From: Nostoc sp. TH1S01
GTDB lineage: Bacteria; Cyanobacteriota; Cyanobacteriia; Cyanobacteriales; Nostocaceae
Assembly (NCBI GenBank): GCA_018993265.1
Contig: JAGKSW010000054.1
Coordinates: 62,001 to 126,000 of the forward strand
Direction of reading: 5' to 3'
Length of the DNA: 64,000 nt
The notes below the pieces were generated by a model. The model did no database searches. It had not been told where the DNA came from and saw nothing but the letters and a program-made list of their open reading frames with translations. Shown piece after piece: positions 46,645 through 55,124 of the stretch (position 1 is its first letter; each line of letters opens with the position of its first letter). A program made the translations under genes and the position numbers.

Positions 46645-47418
46645 TTAATTATGGCGATGAACGAGAGTGGCGCTGGCTTGATCTACTGGCATGAGTATGA
46701 CTTCGTTAATATTGACATGAGGCGATCGCGTGGTGCAGAAAAATATCACATCAGCGATATCATCAGCAGTTAAGGGATTTACGCCCTGATAAACTCGCTT
46801 GGCGCGTTCCGCGTCGCCATGAAACCGCACTTCACTAAATTCTGTTTCTACCATTCCAGGATCAACAGAAGTGACACGTACTGGAGTACCTAACAAGTCT
46901 TGTTTTAAACCTTCCGAAATTGCTTTAACCGCAGCTTTCGTTGCACAGTAAACATTACCACCGGGATAAGTTTGATGTCCGGCGATGGAACCAAGATTGA
47001 CCACATGACCACGACCGCGACTCACCATTCCAGGAACGACATAGCGAGTCAGGTACAGCAAACCTTTGATATTGGTATCTATCATTTCTTCCCAGTCTTG
47101 AAAGTCGCCTTCGTGCAGCTTATCTAAACTGCGACTTAAACCGGCATTGTTGATGAGAATATCTATATTCGACCATTCAGCAGGTAGATTATTAATTGCT
47201 GATTCTACCGCAGGGCGATCGCGCACATCTAGTTGTAATAAATGAGTGGCTGTACCAAATTCTTGATTTAATTTATCTGCTAACTGCTGCAAGCGTTCTA
47301 GCCGTCGCGCCGCTAAAATCAACTTTGCACCAGCACCAGCAAAAACATTAGCACAAGCAGTACCAATTCCACTGCTTGCACCAGTAATTAAAACAATTTG
47401 ATTTTGTAGGGAAATCAT
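46645..47418 (-). CDS. Short-chain dehydrogenase (YdfG-like)
   Basis: 257 residues, classical SDR. Cofactor motif TGASSGIG, NNAG in ILINNAGLSR, catalytic Ser in LGSIAGHQ, YxxxK in YCATKAAVK and VDPGMVETEFS. Arg residues after the second strand (AARRLERL) favour NADP(H). It resembles YdfG-type 3-hydroxy acid/serine dehydrogenases; the true substrate is not deducible. Single gene. Confidence 0.9.
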   Translation of the reverse strand: MISLQNQIVLITGASSGIGTACANVFAGAGAKLILAARRLERLQQLADKLNQEFGTATHLLQLDVRDRPAVESAINNLPAEWSNIDILINNAGLSRSLDKLHEGDFQDWEEMIDTNIKGLLYLTRYVVPGMVSRGRGHVVNLGSIAGHQTYPGGNVYCATKAAVKAISEGLKQDLLGTPVRVTSVDPGMVETEFSEVRFHGDAERAKRVYQGVNPLTADDIADVIFFCTTRSPHVNINEVILMPVDQASATLVHRHN

Positions 47419-47754
47419 TGTTAGTCAAAAGTCAATGGTCAAGAGTCAATTTTCCAATAATTCTGAACTATTGACCAAGGTGAAGATTGAAGGAGGTGGC
47501 TCGGCTACGCTCACCAACCATAGCATTTAAAACTCGCGCAGGCGGGTTTAGTTTGTATAGCCCCAGACTTCAGTCTGAGGGCTATGTAAGTAGGTCGTTG
47601 CAATTAAAGATAACTAGTGAAGACCGTCATTTGTCCTTTGTCATTGGTCATTGGTAAGAGTTTCAAGCCTATTTACGTTACGTAACATAGTTTGGTTTAT
47701 TTCCACCGACTTACTTACTTCAAACTTCAGACTTCAGACTTCAGACTTCAGACT
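47419..47754. other. Intergenic region with heptamer repeats
   Basis: It contains a CCAGACTTCAGTCTGAGG palindromic bit near 47563, the string AACATAGTTTGGTTTATTTC (47684) shared with 15299, and a tandem array of CTTCAGA heptamers (47717-47757) running to the stop of the next gene. Confidence 0.6.
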
Positions 47755-48591
47755 TCATTTCACTACTCTCAAACGCTGACTTACCATTGTGATTCCTTCA
47801 CCTCGAACAATTACGGCAGAAACCCAATGATTACCAGGCGTTGCAGGTGCGCGTCCAACTTTAAAAATTCCACCTGACGTGAGTAATTGCAAATCTAAAG
47901 GAGCGGGATTGAGATATTTTTCGACTTTGACAGGTTCTTCCATTGCTGCTCCTAGCAGAAAATCCTCTCCCAATGGTTCTTTCACAATGGCATCAAAACT
48001 ATACTGCTGTCCAACTTTCACTTGTTGGGGTAATTTAATATCTAGTTGGGGTGGCTGATTACCTCTAGTAATCAGAGTCCGTTCTCCTAAAATATCTTGA
48101 CTGACAATTTTGCCGCTTGCAATTCTTTGACGGGAAGTGATTGTCGCATTCAGCGCCAAGTTATTAGCGTTAGTAGATGATGCGCTAGAAATGTTAGTGA
48201 CCGTTTCGGCAATGATAGCATTACCTTCAGATTTCCAAGATTGCAGCTTTGTGGTGTAGCGTAATTGGGGATATTGTTTCCAGAGAGTCACCAGGGCTTT
48301 TTCCAAGTTTGTACGGTTTAATCCATCTCCATTGGTAAAATTGGGACTATAGAATTGAAGTACGGCTTTGGCGTTGCCTTTACTAGCAGCTGTATCAATT
48401 TGTGTTAGTAAATTATTTAGTTCTGCGGGTGCAGTTTGGGGAGTGGCGGCTTGCACACTGTGTAAACTGCTAGCTAAACTCAGTGTCAGCAGCGATAATA
48501 ACAGCCAACTTTGAGTCATAAATCTGGGTTGGCGTTTTAGTAATACAGCAATAATGTTAGTCATTGGTAACAGTTTACTGATTTTATTCAT
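47755..48591 (-). CDS. Secreted protein with NTF2/SnoaL-like region
   Basis: 278 residues, with two later ATGs. The one that gives MTQSWLLLSLLTLSLASSLHSVQA yields a clean signal peptide. Residues ~60-165 look like an NTF2-type cone (LLTQIDTAASKGNAKAVLQFYSPNFTNGDGL, KALVTLWKQYPQLRYTTKL). The C-terminal ~100 residues look like a beta domain (LPQQVKVGQQYSFDAIV). Conserved cyanobacterial periplasmic protein of unknown role. It is divergent from murG with a 55-bp gap. Confidence 0.7.
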   Translation of the reverse strand: MNKISKLLPMTNIIAVLLKRQPRFMTQSWLLLSLLTLSLASSLHSVQAATPQTAPAELNNLLTQIDTAASKGNAKAVLQFYSPNFTNGDGLNRTNLEKALVTLWKQYPQLRYTTKLQSWKSEGNAIIAETVTNISSASSTNANNLALNATITSRQRIASGKIVSQDILGERTLITRGNQPPQLDIKLPQQVKVGQQYSFDAIVKEPLGEDFLLGAAMEEPVKVEKYLNPAPLDLQLLTSGGIFKVGRAPATPGNHWVSAVIVRGEGITMVSQRLRVVK

Positions 48592-48648
48592 GAAGGTCGG
48601 GAAATTGTTTTATCTTAATTAAGCTAGGCGCTAAACGGTAGAGGTTTG

Positions 48649-49719
48649 ATGACAAACGCACCGATAAGATTACTCATAGCTGCCAGTGGGACTGGTGGAC
48701 ATTTGTTTCCGGCGATCGCACTGGCAGAAAAACTGCCAAACTATGAAATTGAATGGTTGGGTGTGCCAAATCGACTAGAAACGCAACTGGTTCCCAAACA
48801 GTATCCCTTGAATATTATTGAAGTTGAAGGGTTCCAGCAAGGGTTCGGACTTGCATCTCTAAAGATTTTAGGCAAACTCACTGGTTCGATTATAGAAGTT
48901 CGACGAATTCTCAAACAGGGGAAATTTCAAGGGGTGTTTACTACAGGCGGTTATATTGCTGGGCCTGCGGTAATTGCGGCGCGTTCTTTGGGTTTACCTG
49001 TAGTTTTTCACGAATCTAACGCTTTACCAGGAAAGGTGACACGCTTTTTTGGCCCTTGGTGCAATGCAATGGCGCTGGGGTTTGAAGCGGCTGCTAAGTA
49101 TTTACCCCGCGCGAAAAATGTCTGCGTTGGTACACCAGTGCGATCGCAATTTTTAGCAGCAGAAGTTCCCCCGCTAGATTTAAATATCCCGGAGAATGTG
49201 CCGTTAATAGTGGTTTTTGGGGGTAGTCAAGGCGCTGTGGCTGTGAATAAATTCGTCCGTCAAGCTGCGAGTGCTTGGTTAGATACTGGTGCTTATATTG
49301 TGCATTTAACAGGCGATCGCGATCCCGACGCAGGTATTTTTAAACATCCGCAATATATAGAATTACCCTTTTATGACAATATGGCGGCGCTGTTGCGACG
49401 TGCAACTTTAGCAATTAGTCGTTCTGGTGCTGGTAGCTTAACAGAATTAGCAGTGTGTGGTACACCCGCAATTCTAATTCCTTACCCCTTTGCGGCGGAA
49501 GACCATCAATCTTATAACGCCGAGGTATTTACCAAAGCTGGCGCAGCCATTACAGATAAACAATCAGAGTTAACCGCCGAAAAATTGCAAACTCAAGTTT
49601 TAGAGTTGTTGCAAAATCCCGCCGATTTAACCAAAATGGGGGAAAGTGCCAAAGCGATCGCAGTTCCTGATAGTGCGGATAAATTGGCTTCTCTGTTGCG
49701 AGAAGTGTTGGAAACTTAA
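48649..49719 (+). CDS. murG: MurG N-acetylglucosaminyltransferase
   Basis: 356 residues from the ATG at 48649 (GAGG upstream; a TTG three bases earlier is less likely). MurG adds GlcNAc to lipid I to make lipid II at the inner face of the plasma membrane. Motifs are ASGTGGHLFPAIALAE, TTGGYIAGPAVIAA, HESNALPGKVTR, VFGGSQGAVAVN, and the donor site ISRSGAGSLTELAVCGTPAILIPYPFAAEDHQ. A clear terminator follows. Confidence 0.96.
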   Translation: MTNAPIRLLIAASGTGGHLFPAIALAEKLPNYEIEWLGVPNRLETQLVPKQYPLNIIEVEGFQQGFGLASLKILGKLTGSIIEVRRILKQGKFQGVFTTGGYIAGPAVIAARSLGLPVVFHESNALPGKVTRFFGPWCNAMALGFEAAAKYLPRAKNVCVGTPVRSQFLAAEVPPLDLNIPENVPLIVVFGGSQGAVAVNKFVRQAASAWLDTGAYIVHLTGDRDPDAGIFKHPQYIELPFYDNMAALLRRATLAISRSGAGSLTELAVCGTPAILIPYPFAAEDHQSYNAEVFTKAGAAITDKQSELTAEKLQTQVLELLQNPADLTKMGESAKAIAVPDSADKLASLLREVLET

Positions 49720-49747
49720 ACAATTCAGCGGAGAATAGTTTGTTTAG

Positions 49748-49774
49748 AGACACGAAATTTCGTGTCTTTTTTTG
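49748..49774 (+). terminator. Intrinsic terminator of murG
   Basis: AGACACGAAA and TTTCGTGTCT pair perfectly and are followed by seven T, 29 bp after the stop. The A-rich complement is weak, so it mainly serves the + strand. Confidence 0.88.
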
Positions 49775-49776
49775 TT

Positions 49777-50355
49777 TTATAACCAGTATTTTGGATAAGT
49801 TCTCTCCTTAGCTAGATTATTAAAAATAACAGCACACAGTACCAAGATAATAGAACCTTCTAGTACAGGAGTTACGAGAAATTCCCAAGGAGCTTTAGTC
49901 ATCATTACAACTAATGCAACTGCACCTGAAGGTGGGTGCAAAGTTGCAGTTAATTGCATCACTCCAATAGCAGTAGCAACAGCCATTCCCATCGCCCAAG
50001 GTTCTGAACCACAAAGATGCAGAACAATAAGACTGACAATAGCAGCCAAACAATTACCACCAATTACATTACGAGGTTGAGCCAAGGGACTATCAGGTAC
50101 ACCAAAAATTAAAACGCTAGTAGCACCAAAAGGAGCGATTAGTAAAGGAGAATTGGTTTTGACAGAAAGGTAAGCTGTTAAAGCTATGCCAAAAAAACTA
50201 CCGCACCAACTCCAAAAAATATGTTTATGATGAGGTATATCTAAAGTAAATGAGCGTTTATTTGCGCGAATCTTGAACCAATAACCATGTAATTTATAGT
50301 GAAACTTTTTGGTATATGTGTAATTAAATTGTCTTTTGGGTAAAAAGCTCTTCAT
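49777..50355 (-). CDS. HPP-family membrane protein
   Basis: 192 residues with about four membrane helices and the family signature LHPPSGAVALVVMM. IAPFGATSVLIFGVPDSPLAQPRNVIGGN is also typical. Cyanobacterial and chloroplast HPP proteins transport nitrite across membranes; that function is possible here but unproven, and no nitrate-assimilation genes are adjacent. Confidence 0.87.
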   Translation of the reverse strand: MKSFLPKRQFNYTYTKKFHYKLHGYWFKIRANKRSFTLDIPHHKHIFWSWCGSFFGIALTAYLSVKTNSPLLIAPFGATSVLIFGVPDSPLAQPRNVIGGNCLAAIVSLIVLHLCGSEPWAMGMAVATAIGVMQLTATLHPPSGAVALVVMMTKAPWEFLVTPVLEGSIILVLCAVIFNNLAKERTYPKYWL

Positions 50356-50888
50356 GGTTGATTTTGGAAAGTAAAAAATAAACCTTAGTATTAATATCGC
50401 TTTCTATAAATGTTTATTTATTACTACAGCGATTCCCAGTTAAATGAGGTACAGAACTAATGTTTTTTAAGGCAGAGGTTTGCCTAATTTTACAGCAATG
50501 TATTAAGTAACTCAGCAGATTAAGCAACGCTATAGTAATTTGCTTTAGAAAAAACAGCTATTAGAAAATAAATCATATTAAATGTTTTTGCCATTTTAGA
50601 AAGCAAGCTTAATGTCATGGAATTATGACATTGATTTTTAGAATACAACCTAAATAACTCAATAAAACTTGGAAAAGATATAAATAACTAATAAAAAATA
50701 TTAAATATAATTATATTTATATAAAAAATTAATGAGACTTTATTTTTATTTGCAGGTATTGCTTTAATAAAAAAGCTAATATAGTCACTGCATTGCAGCA
50801 ATCAACTAAGCATATTTATGCGAAAAGCTCGGAGTTACTTTTTCTGAACTCCAAGCTTCAGCTTCAGAGCACATCTAAATCTTATGTA
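50356..50888. other. AT-rich intergenic region, 533 bp
   Basis: It lies upstream of the HPP gene and downstream of the GH116 gene on the same strand. It is strongly AT-rich (especially 50570-50760) with no gene or ordered repeat visible. Confidence 0.5.
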
Positions 50889-53342
50889 CTATTTACTCAT
50901 CACTAAATAAACACCCCAAATCGCCATCGCGCGGAGATAAGTACTAGCGCGGAAAGTTCCGGCGGCGGTTATAGCTTCTGGGGTGCGGAATTGCAAGCCG
51001 TTGTTGTAAATTTGCTGCACTACAGCTTGTGTTAACCGCAAAGCTTCATCCTGCATTCCCATCTGCACGAGAAACGCCGCTAGTCCAAAATTGATTCCTG
51101 TCCACACTTCTAAAGGATGGGTGGCTTTGGGGTTTTCTGGTGAACCATCGGGAAGCACACCATTCGCCGCGCCAAATTCACCATTTTGGAACTTCAAGAA
51201 ACAAGCATCATAAACAGTCTTGAGAGCAGAAAGGGCGCGATCGCTCGGTACAATATCTGGTAGTTCTAGCAATCTGGCATAAAATTGCCCACATAATTGA
51301 TCTGCCATCACCACAGCAGAACCACTACCACTATCTAACCGATAATATTGCCCGTTCCACAACTTTTCCTCATAGATAGGACGAGATTGCGCTAACCATT
51401 GCTCATAGATAGACTTTTGTTTCTCTGCGCTCTCTGTGCCCACCGAAGTTTGCTCAACGGGGGGAACCCCCGCACGCAACTTCTCTCTGTGGTTCATTAT
51501 TAAAATATCACTAATTGCGATCGCCGCTTCCAAAGCCGCCAACCACAACCCGCCACAATAAGCACTCACACCCTGTAACCGCCAATCATCAAAGGTTTGG
51601 TCTGGTGCGCCAGAATTTTCTGGAATACCATCGCCATCTTTGTCGAAAGTTTTCAAATAATCGAGAGTTTGGACAATTGCATCCCAACAATCTGCCAAGA
51701 ACTCTACATCATCAGCACCAGTCAGCAAATAATCTCGGTAAACTTGTAAAACAAAATCGCAACTTAAATCTTTCCACAAATTACAGTCTTGATAGCAGGT
51801 GTAATTAGTTTTCTCCCAAACATGTTCATTGGGTGCGCCTAAATCGTGGGGTGTAGCACCTGCGACTTTCCGGGCGGCAGTTGTCGTATCTGCACCAATG
51901 GTATAGTAATAGCCAATAATCCGTTGATGGTCATCACTTTGGGGAATTGCTCTAGCAAAAGCCCGCATCACCGACTTTTCTAGTTCTGGGAACAGCAACA
52001 GCAACCCAAAGGAACCGTATAACCGCACATCTAAACTTTCATACCAACGGTAATCTAAACATTCCAGCACAGCAAATTGGCCGATAGGGTCGAGTTCCGA
52101 TGCTGCACTCCAGAGAGTACCACCGCTAGTTAAGTCATATAATTCGTTAAATAACGCCATTTTGAACCAATCAGGCAAATCTTCGCGCTGGAGAATTGGT
52201 GCTTGCCAACTTTGAATTTGCGATCGCCATGTTTGATAATTTTCTAAAGCAGTAGTCGCAATTTCCCAAGCATGATTGCCATTTTTACCAAAGAAATCTG
52301 TATATCTGCGGTAATAATTTACTCCGGCGGCAAACTCTGTCACAGGGAGATCCCAAGCCAACACAAAGGGAATTTCTAAAGTTTCCCCTGGTTGGAGAGT
52401 GAAGCGAACTGCGATCGCACTTCCTAACTGTTGATTTTCTACCGCTGGATTTGCATCTATATAATTAAGCAAAGAACCTTCAGCCGCAAAGCTTTGCCAT
52501 ACCTCCTCACCCGTACCTTCAGGATGCCATTTGCTGTGGTGAAAAACTTCCACTTGCGGATGTTTCACCGTTGCAATACACCAACTCCCGTCACCTTCTT
52601 TCACAGGTTCAGTAATTCCAACCCGTCCTAAAAAACACCCAAAGTATTCCGAATTTTCCACTACCTGATTGTAATTTCCCTGACTTTCACCACAGCGTGG
52701 CTGATACTCATAAACTGGGCTACCATCATCGCGTATCTTGACTTCTGGCGACTTCAACGCATTAGTAAACCAGCCCACCATATTTTGCCAAGTCAACATA
52801 ATGCTGAGGGTAATTGGTGCATTGCTAGGGTTATGCGCCTTCCACAAAAACACCGCCACAGGATAGCTAGTTTCTTGATAATTATTTGCCCAGATTGGCG
52901 AAAACTGCTCACAAGTTAGTTGTGATTGAAAGACATTTTCATACACAAACCAACTGCGCGGATATAAAGAATGATATGTTCCTGTCAAAGCTGACTCAGT
53001 ACTGGCTGGATACCATTGCCAAGCCTGAAGACTACCATCTTCCGGTGATTGAGTAGACAAAGCATAGGCTTGAGAAGATGTGCCATTCGACTCAAACACA
53101 CTGAATTGACAAGCCGGGACATTTTTAAAGATATGTTCACCGCCATCGATGTGCCACAGGTTAAAATCTCCCCTCGAAGAACGCCCAATACAACCTGCAC
53201 CAAAACCACCCAAAGGCATCCCATGCCAAGGGCCATCGTCAAGATTGCTGGCGTAGCGGACGGTATAAGGTTTGTCCCAACCTAAACCGATGGGACGATT
53301 CCAAGTGCAAGAAGGAATTTCTGGGGATTGTTGATTTGTCAT
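50889..53342 (-). CDS. GH116 beta-glucosidase (GBA2/glucosylceramidase-like)
   Basis: 817 residues. The N-terminal ~330 residues form the beta-sandwich (GMPLGGFGAGCIGRSSRGDF). The rest is the (alpha/alpha)6 barrel with the nucleophile region LFNELYDLTSGGTLW and the acid/base region ENSGAPDQTFDDW. The GH116 family includes beta-glucosidases and glucosylceramidases. There is no signal peptide. Residues ~617-640 (MNHREKLRAGVPPVEQTS, then VGTESAEKQ) are encoded by a small hairpin repeat (51445-51483) inserted in frame in the catalytic half; homologues should lack it. The stem of that repeat and CACAGAGAG-type flanks recur elsewhere in the window. Confidence 0.9.
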   Translation of the reverse strand: MTNQQSPEIPSCTWNRPIGLGWDKPYTVRYASNLDDGPWHGMPLGGFGAGCIGRSSRGDFNLWHIDGGEHIFKNVPACQFSVFESNGTSSQAYALSTQSPEDGSLQAWQWYPASTESALTGTYHSLYPRSWFVYENVFQSQLTCEQFSPIWANNYQETSYPVAVFLWKAHNPSNAPITLSIMLTWQNMVGWFTNALKSPEVKIRDDGSPVYEYQPRCGESQGNYNQVVENSEYFGCFLGRVGITEPVKEGDGSWCIATVKHPQVEVFHHSKWHPEGTGEEVWQSFAAEGSLLNYIDANPAVENQQLGSAIAVRFTLQPGETLEIPFVLAWDLPVTEFAAGVNYYRRYTDFFGKNGNHAWEIATTALENYQTWRSQIQSWQAPILQREDLPDWFKMALFNELYDLTSGGTLWSAASELDPIGQFAVLECLDYRWYESLDVRLYGSFGLLLLFPELEKSVMRAFARAIPQSDDHQRIIGYYYTIGADTTTAARKVAGATPHDLGAPNEHVWEKTNYTCYQDCNLWKDLSCDFVLQVYRDYLLTGADDVEFLADCWDAIVQTLDYLKTFDKDGDGIPENSGAPDQTFDDWRLQGVSAYCGGLWLAALEAAIAISDILIMNHREKLRAGVPPVEQTSVGTESAEKQKSIYEQWLAQSRPIYEEKLWNGQYYRLDSGSGSAVVMADQLCGQFYARLLELPDIVPSDRALSALKTVYDACFLKFQNGEFGAANGVLPDGSPENPKATHPLEVWTGINFGLAAFLVQMGMQDEALRLTQAVVQQIYNNGLQFRTPEAITAAGTFRASTYLRAMAIWGVYLVMSK
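51445..51483. repeat. Constant-loop hairpin repeat (copy 4, inside GH116 gene)
   Basis: GAAGTTTGC and GCAACTTC enclose TCAACGGGGGGAACCCCCGC. It is translated on the minus strand as EKLRAGVPPVEQTS. The flanks resemble those of copy 3 (CAGAGAGAAGTTGC). Confidence 0.75.
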
Positions 53343-53506
53343 CGCCTGATGTCACAGCGTGCAGTTACGCTAAGGAAGCTTAACGCGATGTGTAATTTTT
53401 CTCAAGTTTTTCCTGTAAGTCCAAATGACATCCTTTAGAGAGATGAACTGTCAAGCTAATATTTCTACATTAATCACGGATGTCTGCTTAAGCACTAGGA
53501 CATTTT

Positions 53507-53538
53507 AAGGCTTAACAAAACGTTAAGCCTTTTTCTTT
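53507..53538 (+). terminator. Hairpin with T-rich tail
   Basis: AAGGCTTAAC and GTTAAGCCTT pair around AAAAC and are followed by TTTCTTT. No gene lies immediately upstream on this strand, so it may end a small RNA or be orphaned. Confidence 0.5.
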
Positions 53539-53699
53539 AAAATGACTAACGCAGTGAGATGAAAATCAAGCGTTTTGGCGTGTACGTATCTCAAACCCAT
53601 ACACCCAACACCCTTTCACGCTTTCACTCAGTCTCCACAGACAATCTTTTTGCGTAAGTTCTCACCTTTACACTCCATACCCCGACCTGTTTATGCAAA

Positions 53700-53836
53700 A
53701 ATTTCATTAAAAACCTGCAATTATTGCATGAATGCGGATGCAATAATTGCTGACAAGTGCGATTCTCTTTTATGTAGGAATAGGTTGATGCTGATAGAGA
53801 TAGATACCCCTGGTCAAACCGGGGGCTTTTTATTTA
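53700..53836 (+). ncRNA. Candidate small RNA ending in an intrinsic terminator
   Basis: GCAATTATTGCAT (53717-53729) and ATGCAATAATTGC (53738-53750) form a 13-bp stem with an 8-base loop. About 60 bases later a GC-rich hairpin (CCCCTGG/CCGGGGG) is followed by CTTTTTATTT. A structured 5' stem plus terminator without an ORF suggests a small transcript, but no promoter was identified and no known family is recognised. Confidence 0.35.
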
Positions 53837-53993
53837 CAGCCTAGCTATAGTAAAGTTTTGATCTGCTATGGGAATCCGGTTGGATTTCCGAATTGACTGG
53901 TGTGGTGCGCGAAGCGCAGCGCAAGCGCGATAGGCAGGCAGTGGGGAATGAGGAGTAGGCATTAATGTCAACTTAAGGTAAAATTCATATCCC

Positions 53994-54113
53994 GCAAGGA
54001 ACTCAAGTTCCTTGCTCATAGCAAAAGTCATCTGAAGATGACTAAATATACCCCAAATTTTTTAGTCTACTTAAGTAGACTTGAGCTATTAGCCTTGAAC
54101 TTGAGTTCAAGGC
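53994..54113. repeat. 120-bp inverted pair of double hairpins
   Basis: Four perfect palindromes with 2-base loops: 53994-54015 (22 bp), 54026-54043 (18), 54064-54081 (18) and 54092-54113 (22). Gaps are 10, 20 and 10 bp, so the whole is mirror-symmetric. The left 60 bp align with the reverse complement of the right 60 bp, sharing AACTCAAGTT, ATAGC and the outer bases. The arm bases that differ (AAG/CTT versus CTT/AAG, and AT/AT versus TA/TA) always change in pairs, so each hairpin stays intact. It lies ~130 bp before modA. Confidence 0.85.
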
Positions 54114-54242
54114 GGGTGACGAAGCCCACGTTCACTGATTTTTCAGAAATCAAATATTTTTTGTGTATTTAAATAATTTATGGTTACTTACCAACTTTTC
54201 TCATGTTAGGTTGGTAATTAATAGATGAATTAAAGACTGGAA

Positions 54243-55061
54243 ATGAGTTTTAAACGCATTTTAGCTTTTAGTTGTTGGTTATTGTTTGCTTGTCTGTTAG
54301 TTATTGGTTGCAATCAAGCAAATACACCCAACTCAGCCACAACTACTAGTCCAACTGCCCAAACAACTACTTTAACTATCTCCGCCGCTGCTAGTCTCAA
54401 AGACGCACTCGAAGCAATCAAACCAATTTATAGCCAGTCAAAACCAAGCGTTAACCTAGCCTACAACTTTGGTTCATCGGGTGCTTTACAGCAACAAATT
54501 GAACAAGGCGCAAAAGTTGATGTTTTTATCTCGGCTGCAACTAAACAAATAGATGCACTTGAGAAAAAAGGCTTATTAGTTGATGGTACACGTAAAAATT
54601 TGTTGAAAAATCAATTAGTATTAATTGCCCCACAAAACTCGACAACCATATCAGATTTTAAAGATTTAACTTTGCCGCTGATTAAGAAAGTTGCTTTAGG
54701 TGAACCCAAGAGTGTACCTGCGGGACAATATGCTCAACAAGTTTTGACTTCGTTAAAAATTGCTGACAAACTAAAAGGTAAAGTTGTTTACGCTAAAGAT
54801 GTGCGGCAGGCTCTCAATTATGTAGAGTCTGGTAATGTTGATGCTGGTTTAGTTTATCTTTCTGATGCGAAAAGTAGCTCAAAAGTGAAAATAGTAACCA
54901 CTGCACCGGAAAGTAGCCATTCTCCTATTGTCTATCCAATAGCAGTGATTAAAAGTAGTAAAAATATTGATGCTGCTAAAGATTTTGAGCAGTTTTTATC
55001 TAGTAGTAATGAAGCCAAAAATATATTTGAAGAACAAGGTTTTGTGTTGGCTGGAAGTTGA
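54243..55061 (+). CDS. modA: Molybdate-binding lipoprotein ModA
   Basis: 272 residues. Lipoprotein signal with lipidated C23 (LLVIGC), a Thr/Ser-rich spacer, then the periplasmic binding domain: TISAAASLKDALEAIKPIY, NFGSSGALQQQIEQGAKVDVFISAA, ALGEPKSVPAGQYAQQVL and DVRQALNYVESGNVDAGLVY. The Ser residues in AAASL and SSGAL bind the oxyanion. It captures molybdate for the ModBC importer encoded 63 bp downstream; molybdenum is needed for nitrate reductase and nitrogenase. Confidence 0.95.
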   Translation: MSFKRILAFSCWLLFACLLVIGCNQANTPNSATTTSPTAQTTTLTISAAASLKDALEAIKPIYSQSKPSVNLAYNFGSSGALQQQIEQGAKVDVFISAATKQIDALEKKGLLVDGTRKNLLKNQLVLIAPQNSTTISDFKDLTLPLIKKVALGEPKSVPAGQYAQQVLTSLKIADKLKGKVVYAKDVRQALNYVESGNVDAGLVYLSDAKSSSKVKIVTTAPESSHSPIVYPIAVIKSSKNIDAAKDFEQFLSSSNEAKNIFEEQGFVLAGS

Positions 55062-55124
55062 CGGGAGAAGACAGAATAATTTTAGATTTTGAATTTTGAT
55101 TGGAAAATAGATATTTGAGTAAAT

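Larger units (their letters stand above)
53343..54242. other. 900-bp intergenic region with terminators and palindromes
   Basis: Divergent promoter region of GH116 and modA. It contains a hairpin at 53507-53531, a partial AGGACTTACGC-type end (53650-53662), an inverted repeat at 53717-53750, a GC hairpin with T-tract at 53809-53835 and the 120-bp double-hairpin palindrome at 53994-54113. No protein gene is convincing. Confidence 0.6.
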
